Of a DNA stretch of 32,576 bases, positions 7,536 to 15,835 are shown in pieces. The stretch comes from Minisyncoccota bacterium (GTDB lineage Bacteria > Patescibacteriota > Minisyncoccia > JAHIHE01 > JAGLIN01). Position 1 is the first letter of the stretch. Each line of letters opens with the position of its first letter. The stretch covers positions 1-32,576 of the forward strand of contig JAGLIM010000006.1 of assembly GCA_023142995.1 (NCBI GenBank), read 5' to 3'. A program made the translations under genes and the position numbers. The notes below the pieces were generated by a model. It ran no database searches, was not told the origin of the DNA, and saw only the letters and a program-made list of their open reading frames with translations.

Positions 7536-9707
7536 ATGAACGATTTAACGTCTAAACAAAAGATCAATATATTCAAAAACCTTTTCAAAGGAAGAGAAGA
7601 TGTCTTTGCTGTTCATTGGGAAAAAGCCGATAAATCAAAAAAGGGTTATACCCCAGTTTGTCTGAACGAATGGAAAAATGGAATTTGCATCAAACTTCAG
7701 AGAGAAAAATGTAAAGATTGCAAACACCAAAGATATGCCATTTTTAATGATTATTATGTTGAACAACATTTAAGAGGAAATAAAATTTATGGAATATATC
7801 CACTTTTAGAAGATAATTCTTCTTTTTTTATTGTTGCAGATTTTGATGGCGGTAACTGGAAAAAAGATGCTGGAAATTTTATAAAAAAATGTGATAAATA
7901 TCATTTGCCTGTATATTTGGAAAGGTCAAAATCCGGAAACGGAGGGCATGTCTGGATATTTTTTGTTCAAAAGTATCCTGCCTATAAAAGCAGAAATGTT
8001 GTTATCAATATCTTGAGGGAAGCAAAAATTATTGATCAGTTTGAGAAGGAAGACAGTTTTGACAGACTTTTCCCAAATCAGGATAATCTTAGCGGTAAAG
8101 GGTTTGGAAATCTTATTGCTCTGCCACTTCAAAGACAAGCAAGAAAAGTAAACAATTCTATTTTTCTTAATCCTACTAATAATTTTGAGCCGTTTGAAAA
8201 TCAGTGGGAGTTCTTAAATAAAATTGAAAGAATTTCTCTTGAAAAGATAAACAAGCTTTATGAAAAATTTAATAAAACAGAAAAGACGATCAAAATCGTT
8301 TCAAAAAGTTATGTAGCAATAACCCTAAAAGAAAAAATATTTATAAATAAAAATAATTTACCAAGAACGCTTGTTAATTTTTTAAAAGAAGAATTAAACT
8401 TTTTTAATTCTGAATATTTGATTAAAAAGAAAATAGGGGTAAGCACTTATGGAATGGAAAGATATTTTAAACTGATAGAAACAGAGAATGGCAGTGTTTC
8501 TATTCCGAGAGGATTTATTAACAGGTTAATAAATTTTCTAAATGACGAAACAATAAAATTTGAGATTGTGGATGAGAGAAATAAATTAAAACCAATTGAA
8601 ACAGAAACAAGCGCTAAATTATTTCCCTATCAAAAAGAAGCAATAGATGCAATACTGATGGAAGAAAATGGAATTTTAGTAGCTCCTCCTGGATCAGGAA
8701 AAACAATAATTGGAATCGAGTTAATTGCAAGATTATCTCAAAGTACATTGATTTTGGTTCATAAGAAACAAATATTTGATCAATGGGTGGATAGAATTGA
8801 AAACTTTCTTGATATTCCCAAAAAAGAAATCGGAAAATTTTCTTCTGGCAAAAAGAAAATCGGAGATAAAGTTACTGTAGCTATGGTTCAGACATTAAAT
8901 AGAATGGATAATTTGCAAGATTATTCTGATAGCTTTGGTATGATTATCGTTGATGAGTGTCATCATATGCCAGCTAAAATGTTTCGGAATATAATTACCA
9001 AACTCAATCCTTATTATCTGTATGGTTTAACTGCTACGCCTGAAAGAAAAAATAATGATGATAAATTAATTTTTATATATTTAGGAGAAGTTTTGTATGA
9101 AATTGAAAAAAACTTTTGTGATAAAAAATCTTTTTCAAATAAGAATAGTATAAATGGGAAATCTCAAAAACCGAAACTGATAATCAGAGAAACTAATTTA
9201 AAAATACCGTTTAAAATAAAAACAAACGATTTTCAAATATTATCCAAAATAATGATTTTTGATTCAAATCGTAATGAGCAAATTATTGGTGATATAAAAA
9301 ATGAAGTGAATAATGGTTTAAAATGTCTGATTCTAACAGAAAGAAAAGAGCATGTTGAAGTGTTGAGTTATTATTTAAAAAAGGAATATGAGATTATCAC
9401 ATTAACTGGAGATTTAACACAGCGACAGAGAAATGAAAAAATAAAACAAATTGAAAGTGGCAATTTTCAAGTTTTAATCGCAACAGGACAGCTTATTGGA
9501 GAGGGTACCGATTTCCCAAATCTTGATTGTTTATTTTTAGTTTACCCTTTTTCTTTTTCAGGAAAACTTACGCAATATATAGGCAGAATACAAAGAGGTT
9601 CAAATGAAAATAATATCATTTATGATTACAGAGATTCTAACATTGATTATCTTGAGAAATTATTTAAAAAAAGAAAAAGCTATTATACAAAAAACTTTGG
9701 TTTATAG
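7536..9707 (+). CDS. TOTE-type archaeo-eukaryotic primase fused to SF2 helicase
   Basis: Residues 35-65 hold a Cys cluster (C42, C51, C59, C62) typical of the front of this family. The primase-like domain follows: FFIVADFDG gives the paired Asp residues 102 and 104, and RSKSGNGGHVWIFF gives the conserved His at 138. DRLFPNQD and FGNLIALPLQ are further landmarks of the TOTE conflict-system primase. The C-terminal half is an SF2 helicase with APPGSGKT, VDECHHMP, LTATPERK and a final QYIGRIQRG. TOTE systems were described by Aravind and colleagues as conflict systems joining primase, helicase and nuclease modules. Here no separate nuclease follows, unless the preceding DUF3883 protein serves. 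The gap of 120 bases and lack of a Shine-Dalgarno site leave its co-expression with the restriction operon open. Confidence 0.93.
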   Translation: MNDLTSKQKINIFKNLFKGREDVFAVHWEKADKSKKGYTPVCLNEWKNGICIKLQREKCKDCKHQRYAIFNDYYVEQHLRGNKIYGIYPLLEDNSSFFIVADFDGGNWKKDAGNFIKKCDKYHLPVYLERSKSGNGGHVWIFFVQKYPAYKSRNVVINILREAKIIDQFEKEDSFDRLFPNQDNLSGKGFGNLIALPLQRQARKVNNSIFLNPTNNFEPFENQWEFLNKIERISLEKINKLYEKFNKTEKTIKIVSKSYVAITLKEKIFINKNNLPRTLVNFLKEELNFFNSEYLIKKKIGVSTYGMERYFKLIETENGSVSIPRGFINRLINFLNDETIKFEIVDERNKLKPIETETSAKLFPYQKEAIDAILMEENGILVAPPGSGKTIIGIELIARLSQSTLILVHKKQIFDQWVDRIENFLDIPKKEIGKFSSGKKKIGDKVTVAMVQTLNRMDNLQDYSDSFGMIIVDECHHMPAKMFRNIITKLNPYYLYGLTATPERKNNDDKLIFIYLGEVLYEIEKNFCDKKSFSNKNSINGKSQKPKLIIRETNLKIPFKIKTNDFQILSKIMIFDSNRNEQIIGDIKNEVNNGLKCLILTERKEHVEVLSYYLKKEYEIITLTGDLTQRQRNEKIKQIESGNFQVLIATGQLIGEGTDFPNLDCLFLVYPFSFSGKLTQYIGRIQRGSNENNIIYDYRDSNIDYLEKLFKKRKSYYTKNFGL

Positions 9708-9815
9708 TGCTAGAACGAGATGCGAAGCAATTTTTTTATACTGTTCCATTTTCATTTTCAGATTATGATCAAGATGCATCATTTTAATCAGCAACCCTTA
9801 AATAACAAAAAATTT

Positions 9816-11147
9816 ATGGTAAGAAAAAACTTAAAAATTTACAGTAACTATTTTCTATGGGTAATTGCCATGATCAGTATTTTGATATTGATAGGAATGA
9901 TCTTGTGGAATTTGAATAAGAAGGAAGTACCTTCTCAAACTCAAATACTTACAGAAGAGTCTGTCGAAATAAATAATATTTCTGAAGGTTCGTTGATGCC
10001 AGTTAAAATTTTTGTTAGTCATCTTAAGCATTTTGAAGACGAAAGAGCGGGTAATTGTCAGCAGATAGGAGCTTATCCTCTTACTAGATATATTAATAAA
10101 TCTGGTTCTGTAGAAGAAGATGTTTTTCGAACACTTGATGAATTGTGGAAAGGTGTGACATTAGAAGAAAAAATAGATAGATTTCATCTTTTTAATGGTT
10201 TTCCAAATCGTTTTGGTGTTGAAGATCATAAGAAAGAAATGATTGAAAAGGGATTAGACGTAAGCGCTTTTGAACAAGGTAGAGGGGATTGGGTGATAAA
10301 AGTAAAAAGTTTGGAAATAAAAGACAAAATTGCTTATCTTGATTTAAATTTGGCAATTAATGTTGGCAGTGAAACAACTTATGCCTGTACTGTAAATCCT
10401 TTCAGAATGTCGGTGATCAATACGTTGAAACAGTTTTCAGAAATTGATGATGTTGTGATCACAGCAGAGGGAAAAAGATTTCCCTGTCTTGGCTCAAATT
10501 GTGTGAAAAAGCAAGAATATGAAATTGGTAGAACAAAAGTTTTTTTAGAGAATGTAGGTAAAGGAGAAGGAATAACACATTTGTCCAGAAGAGCATTGGG
10601 CAAATATTTGAAACAGCGTAGTCATTTAGAAGAGCTAGAATTAACAGTTGAACAACAAATTTTTATTGAGGATCACATTCAAAATAGACTTGGTTCAGAG
10701 CAGTTGAATATTGGTGATACAGTTGAGATTTCCAGTGATCTTATTTCAGAAGCGATTGAAATTTCTCGATTTCTTGATTTGCAAGCAATAAAGAAATATA
10801 TTTTACCTACTAGTGTTAAAGCGGATGTAATTCTTGATTCTGATAAGACTGGTGTTTTTGTTTATGTGCGATATTTGGATCAAAAAGACACAATAATTAA
10901 AAATGCTAAAATTATAATTGAGGCGGAATCGGAAATGCTGGATTCTGGGATTTTAAGTAATCCTTATACTTGGATATATGAAGCGGAATTTTCTGAAAAT
11001 GGTAATTATTACTTTTATCATTATTTGGTCGGTGAAGGTGCAATTGAAGAAAATGTTTGCTTTAAAGTAATTGCTACAGCAGAAGCTCACTTATCTCAAT
11101 ACAAAAAATTGCAATGCGTTCAACTATATGAGAATTTAGGTATTTAA
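9816..11147 (+). CDS. Membrane-anchored GerMN-domain protein
   Basis: One N-terminal membrane helix (FLWVIAMISILILIGMILW) after a short basic segment suggests anchoring with the rest outside the cell. The next 150 residues match the GerMN pattern: VKIFV start, a Cys region leading to PLTRYI, LDELWKGVTLEEK, then a Tyr-rich strand and INTLKQFSEIDDVVI before a Gly. The last 200 residues look beta-rich and may be an immunoglobulin-like domain. The ORF track starts at 9720, but the first 32 residues look like read-through of upstream DNA. I prefer the Met of MVRKNLKIYS; neither start has a clear ribosome site. GerMN domains occur in germination and lipoprotein contexts, and in non-spore-formers the role is unknown. 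Confidence 0.75.
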   Translation: MVRKNLKIYSNYFLWVIAMISILILIGMILWNLNKKEVPSQTQILTEESVEINNISEGSLMPVKIFVSHLKHFEDERAGNCQQIGAYPLTRYINKSGSVEEDVFRTLDELWKGVTLEEKIDRFHLFNGFPNRFGVEDHKKEMIEKGLDVSAFEQGRGDWVIKVKSLEIKDKIAYLDLNLAINVGSETTYACTVNPFRMSVINTLKQFSEIDDVVITAEGKRFPCLGSNCVKKQEYEIGRTKVFLENVGKGEGITHLSRRALGKYLKQRSHLEELELTVEQQIFIEDHIQNRLGSEQLNIGDTVEISSDLISEAIEISRFLDLQAIKKYILPTSVKADVILDSDKTGVFVYVRYLDQKDTIIKNAKIIIEAESEMLDSGILSNPYTWIYEAEFSENGNYYFYHYLVGEGAIEENVCFKVIATAEAHLSQYKKLQCVQLYENLGI

Positions 11148-11191
11148 TTGTTAAGATAGATTTTGTAGTATTGTTAACAAGATGTTTTTTT
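11148..11191 (+). terminator. Weak hairpin terminator after the GerMN gene
   Basis: TTGTTAA and TTAACAA form a 7-bp stem with a long 19-base loop, then GATG and seven T. The stem is AT-rich, so efficiency may be low, but the position just after the stop codon supports it. Confidence 0.45.
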
Positions 11192-11332
11192 GATTAAATC
11201 GTATTTGAAGATAAGGCGCAAATCTTTATTATTGACATTTTCTATTTTATATTTAGAATATAAAGTATTGGATAAAATAAAAACAAAAAGGAGTTGTAAA
11301 AAATTAGTAAAGACGAACAAAAATATTTAAGT

Positions 11333-11776
11333 GTGGATGATCTGATGAAATATTTGAAAGAAATTGGATCATTGGAGCAATCCTGTGCTGTGATTTGCTG
11401 TGCAGACGGTCGTTTACATGGAGAAAATAAGGAATTCCATAAATGGCAAGGGAAAGTAAAACCTTATTTGATCTCTATCCCAGGAGCGAGTAAAAGTTTT
11501 ATGAGCAATAATATAGCAATAATAGAACATAATATTGAACATATTGCTATTTTTGTTAATCATAATTCCGATGAAGAACTCATGTTATATATTATTCATC
11601 ATTCGTTATGTAGGGCTTATGAGGATTTTGGTTTTAACTCGTTTGAACAAGAGAAGGAAGTCCAAATAAGAGATATGAGAAAAGCTAAAAATATCATTCA
11701 GGATAGATTCTCCGAAGTCAAGAAAGTTATTCTGTTGTGGTATGATACGGAGGGCGGTTTTTTTGAAGTAATCTAA
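11333..11776 (+). CDS. Divergent beta-carbonic-anhydrase-like protein
   Basis: A small soluble protein. Near the N-terminus VICCADGRLHG matches the Cys-x-Asp-x-Arg signature of beta-carbonic anhydrases, and the following IPGAS, NNIAIIEHNIEHIAIFVNH order resembles the next strands of that fold. The second zinc pair (HxxC) is missing where expected (NHNSDEE). A later HHSLC could replace it or be chance. The 147-residue length is well below the usual 190-230, so this may be a zinc-poor relative of another activity. The GTG in the ORF track has no ribosome site. An in-frame ATT at 11303, ten bases after an AAGGAG, is better placed and would add ten residues. Promoter and terminator suggest a single-gene unit. 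Confidence 0.7.
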   Translation: MDDLMKYLKEIGSLEQSCAVICCADGRLHGENKEFHKWQGKVKPYLISIPGASKSFMSNNIAIIEHNIEHIAIFVNHNSDEELMLYIIHHSLCRAYEDFGFNSFEQEKEVQIRDMRKAKNIIQDRFSEVKKVILLWYDTEGGFFEVI

Positions 11777-11793
11777 AATTAAAAGTTATTAAT

Positions 11794-11822
11794 GGCAGAG
11801 TCTGACTCTGTCTTTTTTTTAT
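11794..11822 (+). terminator. Rho-independent terminator
   Basis: GGCAGAGT / ACTCTGTC is an 8-bp stem with loop CTG, directly followed by about ten T. It lies 17 bases after the carbonic-anhydrase-like gene and ends that unit. Confidence 0.92.
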
Positions 11823-11871
11823 ATTTATATCGTTTTGATCTTTAAGAATCTTTTAAGCTATAGTTAAAATT

Positions 11872-11903
11872 AAAACATTTTTTAAAACATTTTTTAAAAC
11901 ATT
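11872..11903. repeat. Short tandem repeat, period 12
   Basis: The unit AAAACATTTTTT occurs two and a half times in direct order. It lies in the gene-free region before the cobalamin riboswitch. The A-tract/T-tract phasing near one helical turn could bend DNA upstream of the promoter, or the repeat may be simple slippage. Confidence 0.7.
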
Positions 11904-11969
11904 GACAGAATTAAAAATAAAAGTTAGAGTCAATTTAGTTTTAACAAATTAATTTAAAAGTAGTTCCTC

Positions 11970-11997
11970 TTGACTTATAATTTTTCGAAAATATTCT
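11970..11997 (+). promoter_or_regulatory. Probable promoter of the cobalamin-riboswitch transcript
   Basis: A -35-like TTGACT and a -10-like TATTCT are separated by 16 bases. Transcription would start just ahead of the first paired element of the riboswitch, which is the expected layout. A second possible -35, TTGACA, lies about 65 bases further upstream with a poorer -10. Confidence 0.55.
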
Positions 11998-12014
11998 GAA
12001 AAATAATGAAAATA

Positions 12015-12131
12015 GAGGTTGGTTAGGAAAATCCGGTGATTTCTTATTTGGAAAAAATCCGGTGCTGTGCCGCAACTGTGATCTTTATCTTCCGCGGAAA
12101 GATAAAGTAAGTCAGAATGCTAGCTAACTAC
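12015..12131 (+). promoter_or_regulatory. Cobalamin (B12) riboswitch
   Basis: The order of conserved elements matches the cobalamin riboswitch: a GGTTAGGAAAATCCGGTG segment, then GGTGCTGTGCCGCAACTGTGA, then a variable hairpin (ATCTTTATCTTCC / GGAAAGATAAAG), then AAGTCAGAATGC. The ends close with GTTGGTTA pairing TAGCTAAC. The last B12-box part differs from the usual CAGGA..CCTGCC form, so it is a divergent member. A T-rich stretch about 40 bases downstream could belong to a terminator-type switch. The regulated gene is probably the transcobalamin-like protein starting 267 bases later. The family turns genes off when B12 is plentiful. Confidence 0.88.
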
Positions 12132-12236
12132 TTACAAAAAATAAGATCCTATCTTCGAGCTAAAGAAGGGCTTCGTTTTGTTTTTATGCTAAATTGCTTT
12201 TATGATTTTGTCTTTGCTGGTTTTATCAATTTATAG

Positions 12237-12298
12237 AATTATACAATAAGTATTATTTATTGAGATAAACTGGATTCCTGCATCCGCAGGAATGACAC
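12237..12298. repeat. Dispersed repeat, copy A, ending in a palindrome
   Basis: About 62 bases beginning AATTATACAATAAGTATTA and ending in the palindrome ATTCCTGC..GCAGGAAT followed by GACA. A second copy of the whole unit lies at 14278-14338. The palindromic end belongs to the widespread GGATTCC..GGAATGACA class of intergenic repeats. Confidence 0.8.
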
Positions 12299-12397
12299 GA
12301 TTAATTGAATTATTCTAGCAAGAGAGTATAATTGTGATAAAATGAACATTCTTCTTTGGTGGGGATGTTTTTATTTTTGTCTTAGAAAGGACATTAT

Positions 12398-14197
12398 ATG
12401 AAAAAGTTATTATCCATAATGCTTATTGTTACGTTGCTGTTTCCTGTGTTTCCTTCTTTGGAAACAAACGCAATTTACAATACGAGTACTGCGCAAGATT
12501 ATTTAATTGAAAATAGTGATAATCCGTGGAGCACGATGGCTTTGTCTGTGCTTGGAAATTCTTCTATTCCTACGGAGCATCTTACTTTTGTAAGCGGAAC
12601 AGATGCTATTGATTACGCCGCACCAATTTTGGCTATAATAGCTATTGGTCAAAACCCACGTACTTTTGCTTCAATTGATTATGTTGCCACTCTTAAAAGT
12701 TATCACAGTGAAAATCAAATAGGGGATTCTGTTTTACTTAATGATGATTGCTTTGGAATTTTGGCACTTATATCTGCTGGCGAATCTTCTGATGATGTGA
12801 TTATTGTTGATTCAAAAAACTTTATTTTTTCTCATCAAAATAGTGATGGCGGGTGGGGATATTCTACTACAGCTGGTTCTGATACTAATATGACTGCGTC
12901 TGCTATTTTGGCACTTATATCTGCTGGAGTTGATAGCGCTGATTCTCGTATTCAAAACGCTTTATCTTTTTTAGAAGCGTCACAAAATGATGATGGAGGT
13001 TTTTATTATAATTCTGCTTTTGGCTCTGATTCGGATTCTTCATCTACAGCATGGGTAATTTGGGCGCTTAATGCTTTGAGCGTTGATCCAAATAGCCTGG
13101 TTAAATCTGATAATACTCCTATCTCATATCTTGAATCAAATCAAAGCGATCAAGGATTTTTTAAATATCAAAATAGTTCTACAGAAGAAGATTCTTTTTC
13201 AGCGGTGACTACAGCTTATACGGTAATCGCTTTGCAAGGTAAAAAGCTTCCTCTTAATATTGTAGCGAATGATGTTCCAGAGAAATTTTCTTTTCGCATT
13301 GAAGGATCAGAGGAAACAGTTTGTTTGGGAGAAGTAGAAGGGCCGACTGCTCTTGATATTGTCAAAAATGCAAAAAGTATTTGTGGTTTTACTTATGAGA
13401 TCAAGGATACTGATTGGGGTCCATATTTGAAAAGAATTAATGCTGATGAAGCAGGAGGGGATTCTGGTTGGTTATATTTTGTTAATAACATTTCTCCTTC
13501 TGTAGGAGCGGCAAGCTATGAATTGCAATCTGATGATTCTGTTTTGTGGTATTATGGAGGTTTTGATTGGAAACCAACAAGACTATCGTTGTCAGCTGAA
13601 CAAATAGATGCTAATCAATCTGTAACAGCTACGGTAGAAATTCTTAGTGATAGTTTATGGATTCCTCTTGCTGACGCTTCTGTTTATTTCGGAGTAGATA
13701 CAATTGTCACTGGTGATAATGGACAAGTAGGCATTTCTTTGCAGGATGGATATTATAAAGTTTATGCGGAGAAACAAGGATATATTAGAAGTAATTCTAC
13801 TTTATTAAAAGTTGGACAAGGAGCAAACTCTTCTGTTGATCTAACTGTAACTGTTGGAGATGGAGATGGCAGTGATGACGGTAAAGATATGATCTCTTTT
13901 ATTATTGATACAGATAGTCTGGATTTCGGTGAGCTAGATCCTGGATCTTCTGCTTCTAGAAATATTACAATTAGCAATAATGGATCTTCAAATATACATA
14001 TGGAAGCTTTAGTTGAAGGCGATTCTCTTTTCAGCGAAAATTTAGATTTGGATAATGTATCCTGGAAGAATTTTGAAACTGATATTACTCAAAGTGATTC
14101 TCAGACAGTAGATGTGGAACTTTCTGTTCCTGCTAATTATTCAGATGGGAGTGGCGCGAAGTCAGCGCAGTTGACTTTCTGGGCGGTAGCACAGTAA
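12398..14197 (+). CDS. Secreted transcobalamin-like protein: terpene-cyclase-like repeats plus DUF4430
   Basis: Residues 1-25 form a signal peptide (MKKLLSIMLIVTLLFPVFP). Residues about 30-280 hold alpha/alpha-toroid repeats of the prenyltransferase/terpene-cyclase kind, seen as DGGWGYS and DDGGFYYN with following Ala-rich helices. Residues about 290-390 match DUF4430 (transcobalamin C-terminal-like), including DSGWLYFVN and a WYYGGF end. An alpha/alpha barrel plus this domain is the architecture of B12-binding transcobalamin and intrinsic factor. Two beta-rich domains follow: a carboxypeptidase-regulatory-like stretch near 425-475 and an immunoglobulin-like anchor domain to the end. An AGAAAGGA ribosome site precedes the ATG. 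The cobalamin riboswitch upstream supports B12 capture at the cell surface. Confidence 0.88.
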   Translation: MKKLLSIMLIVTLLFPVFPSLETNAIYNTSTAQDYLIENSDNPWSTMALSVLGNSSIPTEHLTFVSGTDAIDYAAPILAIIAIGQNPRTFASIDYVATLKSYHSENQIGDSVLLNDDCFGILALISAGESSDDVIIVDSKNFIFSHQNSDGGWGYSTTAGSDTNMTASAILALISAGVDSADSRIQNALSFLEASQNDDGGFYYNSAFGSDSDSSSTAWVIWALNALSVDPNSLVKSDNTPISYLESNQSDQGFFKYQNSSTEEDSFSAVTTAYTVIALQGKKLPLNIVANDVPEKFSFRIEGSEETVCLGEVEGPTALDIVKNAKSICGFTYEIKDTDWGPYLKRINADEAGGDSGWLYFVNNISPSVGAASYELQSDDSVLWYYGGFDWKPTRLSLSAEQIDANQSVTATVEILSDSLWIPLADASVYFGVDTIVTGDNGQVGISLQDGYYKVYAEKQGYIRSNSTLLKVGQGANSSVDLTVTVGDGDGSDDGKDMISFIIDTDSLDFGELDPGSSASRNITISNNGSSNIHMEALVEGDSLFSENLDLDNVSWKNFETDITQSDSQTVDVELSVPANYSDGSGAKSAQLTFWAVAQ

Positions 14198-14277
14198 ATA
14201 ATTGTCATTTTATAATATTTTCTGAAGTGGTAGCTTTAGAGAAAATGTCTGGAATTCAGTTAGTCTTGCTTAATAAA

Positions 14278-14338
14278 AATTATACAAAAATATTATTTGT
14301 TGAGGCTTACTGGATTCCCGTTTTCACGGGAATGACAA
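14278..14338. repeat. Dispersed repeat, copy B, ending in a palindrome
   Basis: This copy shares the AATTATACAA..TATTATTT..TTGAG body with copy A at 12237 and ends in ATTCCCG..CGGGAAT then GACA. It lies 35 bases before the next exported-protein gene. The palindrome loop differs between copies while the arms covary, so hairpin formation seems to be kept. Confidence 0.8.
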
Positions 14339-14372
14339 TAAACAAGAAAAATTTAAATATTTAATTCTCTTT

Positions 14373-14906
14373 ATGAAAAATTTTCTTATTCTTATTTCCA
14401 TTTTTGTCTTGTTTCCAATCCTATCGCAAGCAGCTGGAATTCAAGTTAGTCCGTCTAAAATGGATTTTATAGTAGAGATGGGTGGAGAGATAGTATCTAA
14501 AGAGTTAGTTGTTGCTAATCCGACTGCCGATGTTCAAGTTTTTGAAGTATATCCAGATGAATTTTCAGAAATTATAGAAGCAAACCCTGCTAGCTTTACT
14601 CTGGAAGCTGGAGCAAGGAAAGTTGTAATAGTTAAAGTTGATCCTGCTGAGATGGAAGGTTCTTCAAGAATTCTTAGAACAAACTTTTCTGTTTTAGGAA
14701 AGCCTCTCGTAGAAACACGTTTACAGACGAATACTGGAGTAAAAATTCCAACATCTGTTACAATAAATAATGAGATAATAAAATCGGGCAATAAGATCTC
14801 TTCTGAATTATTTTATATAATTTTGATTATCATTGCTTTTGGGTCTGGACTTGTAACACATCTTATTAAACATAGAAAAAAGAAAAAAAGAAATTATAAT
14901 GGTTAA
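14373..14906 (+). CDS. Exported beta-sandwich protein with C-terminal membrane anchor
   Basis: A signal peptide (LILISIFVLFPILSQAAG) leads into one domain of about 110 residues: IQVSPSKMDF, then KELVVANPTADVQVFEVYP and FTLEAGARKVVIVKV. This is the pattern of an immunoglobulin-like or DUF916-like beta-sandwich. A single membrane helix (FYIILIIIAFGSGLVTHLI) and a very basic tail (KHRKKKKR) close it, so the domain faces outward. It follows the transcobalamin-like gene by 175 bases, whose last domain is of similar type; the two may form a surface complex. Whether it shares the riboswitch transcript is uncertain, as a repeat lies between. No enzyme motif is visible. Confidence 0.75.
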   Translation: MKNFLILISIFVLFPILSQAAGIQVSPSKMDFIVEMGGEIVSKELVVANPTADVQVFEVYPDEFSEIIEANPASFTLEAGARKVVIVKVDPAEMEGSSRILRTNFSVLGKPLVETRLQTNTGVKIPTSVTINNEIIKSGNKISSELFYIILIIIAFGSGLVTHLIKHRKKKKRNYNG

Positions 14907-14950
14907 ACCGTATTTGTTATATTTAATTTATTGTTGTGGATAACTTTTTC

Positions 14951-14996
14951 TTGACGTTTTTTTTATTAGTGATACTATGTGTATAGACAACACTAA
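14951..14996 (+). promoter_or_regulatory. nrtR promoter with overlapping NrtR operator
   Basis: The -35 TTGACG and -10 TACTAT are 16 bases apart. Directly after the -10 is GTGTATAGACAACAC (14979-14993), of the same GTGT-N7-ACAC form found at three other places in the window. A repressor bound here would block the transcription start, giving autoregulation. The layout is nearly identical to the one at 25583. Confidence 0.75.
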
Positions 14997-15010
14997 GTAA
15001 TAAAAAAGAT

Positions 15011-15700
15011 ATGAACAAAAAAGAAAAGAAACCAGAGTTTGAGAAATATGAATATTCATCAGCAGCAGTTGATTTGGTAATTTTTTCCATAATAAACGGA
15101 GAGTTAAATGTTCTTTTAACTAAGATGAAATACAAACCGTTTGAAGGAAAATTGGCATTACCTGGTGGAAGGATCAGAGTTCATGAAAGTGTTGATGAAT
15201 GCGCAAAGCGTGAGATTAAAGAGAAGGTTGGGGTAAAAGATATTTATATAGAGCAACTTTATTCTTTCGGAGATGTAAAAAGAGATCCTTCGGTTAGAAT
15301 AATTTCCGTATCTTATCTTGCATTAGTAGATAGCATTGATAATATCAAGCTTGAAACAACTGAAAAGTATGAGAAGATCTATTGGACGCCAATTAATAAA
15401 GTTTCCAAATTGGCATATGACCATAATAAAATCTTAAAATATGCTCTTTTTAGATTAAAATCTAAACTAATTTATACAAATATTGTTTGCAATCTTTTAC
15501 CTAAAAAGTTTAGTTTAAGTGAGATGCAAAAGGTTCATGAAATTATTTTAGGCAGAAAACTGGATAAAAGAAATTTTCGTAAAAAGGTTTTGACTTTGGA
15601 TTTGATCAAAGAAGCGGGCAGGGAAGTAGGGGTTCCTCATCGTCCTTCAAAACTATATTCTTTTAAAACTAAAAAATTAATGATCATTGAAATGTTTTAG
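15011..15700 (+). CDS. nrtR: NrtR, Nudix-related transcriptional regulator of NAD genes
   Basis: The N-terminal 150 residues form a Nudix domain (VDLVIFSIINGELNVLLTK; LALPGGRIRVHESVDECAKREIKEKVGV). The Nudix box has REIKEK where active hydrolases have RExxEE, so one metal-binding Glu is lost, typical of family members that sense ligand without hydrolysis. The last 70 residues (FSLSEMQKVHEIILG, then KRNFRKKVLTL) form the winged helix that binds DNA. NrtR is known to repress NAD synthesis genes, usually responding to ADP-ribose or NAD. Here it sits directly before nadB, and matching operator sites lie before itself, nadB and the nadE operon. No strong Shine-Dalgarno site precedes the ATG. Confidence 0.92.
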   Translation: MNKKEKKPEFEKYEYSSAAVDLVIFSIINGELNVLLTKMKYKPFEGKLALPGGRIRVHESVDECAKREIKEKVGVKDIYIEQLYSFGDVKRDPSVRIISVSYLALVDSIDNIKLETTEKYEKIYWTPINKVSKLAYDHNKILKYALFRLKSKLIYTNIVCNLLPKKFSLSEMQKVHEIILGRKLDKRNFRKKVLTLDLIKEAGREVGVPHRPSKLYSFKTKKLMIIEMF

Positions 15701-15786
15701 CTTGTGCTAGCTTCTTAGGAGTTAGAATAATATTGTTATATGAGAAGATTGGAAAAATTAAAAGACTATTTTTTTAAAACTATAGT

Positions 15787-15805
15787 TAGTGTAAACATTA
15801 CACTA
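15787..15805 (+). promoter_or_regulatory. NrtR operator before nadB
   Basis: TAGTGTAAACATTACACTA is a perfect 8+3+8 palindrome, the best of the four sites in the window. It lies 30 bases before the nadB start codon, probably over its promoter or transcription start. Confidence 0.8.
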
Positions 15806-15835
15806 TAATCATTATATAAACCTAATAACAAATAT

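Noticed and set aside
9720-9815. The first 32 residues of the GerMN-protein ORF
   Set aside because: They have no ribosome site and place a Phe/His-rich stretch before the basic residues that normally start such a membrane anchor, so a later Met is preferred.
11872-11903. CRISPR or iteron array
   Set aside because: The 12-base units have no spacers and are simple A/T tracts. No cas or replication genes are near.
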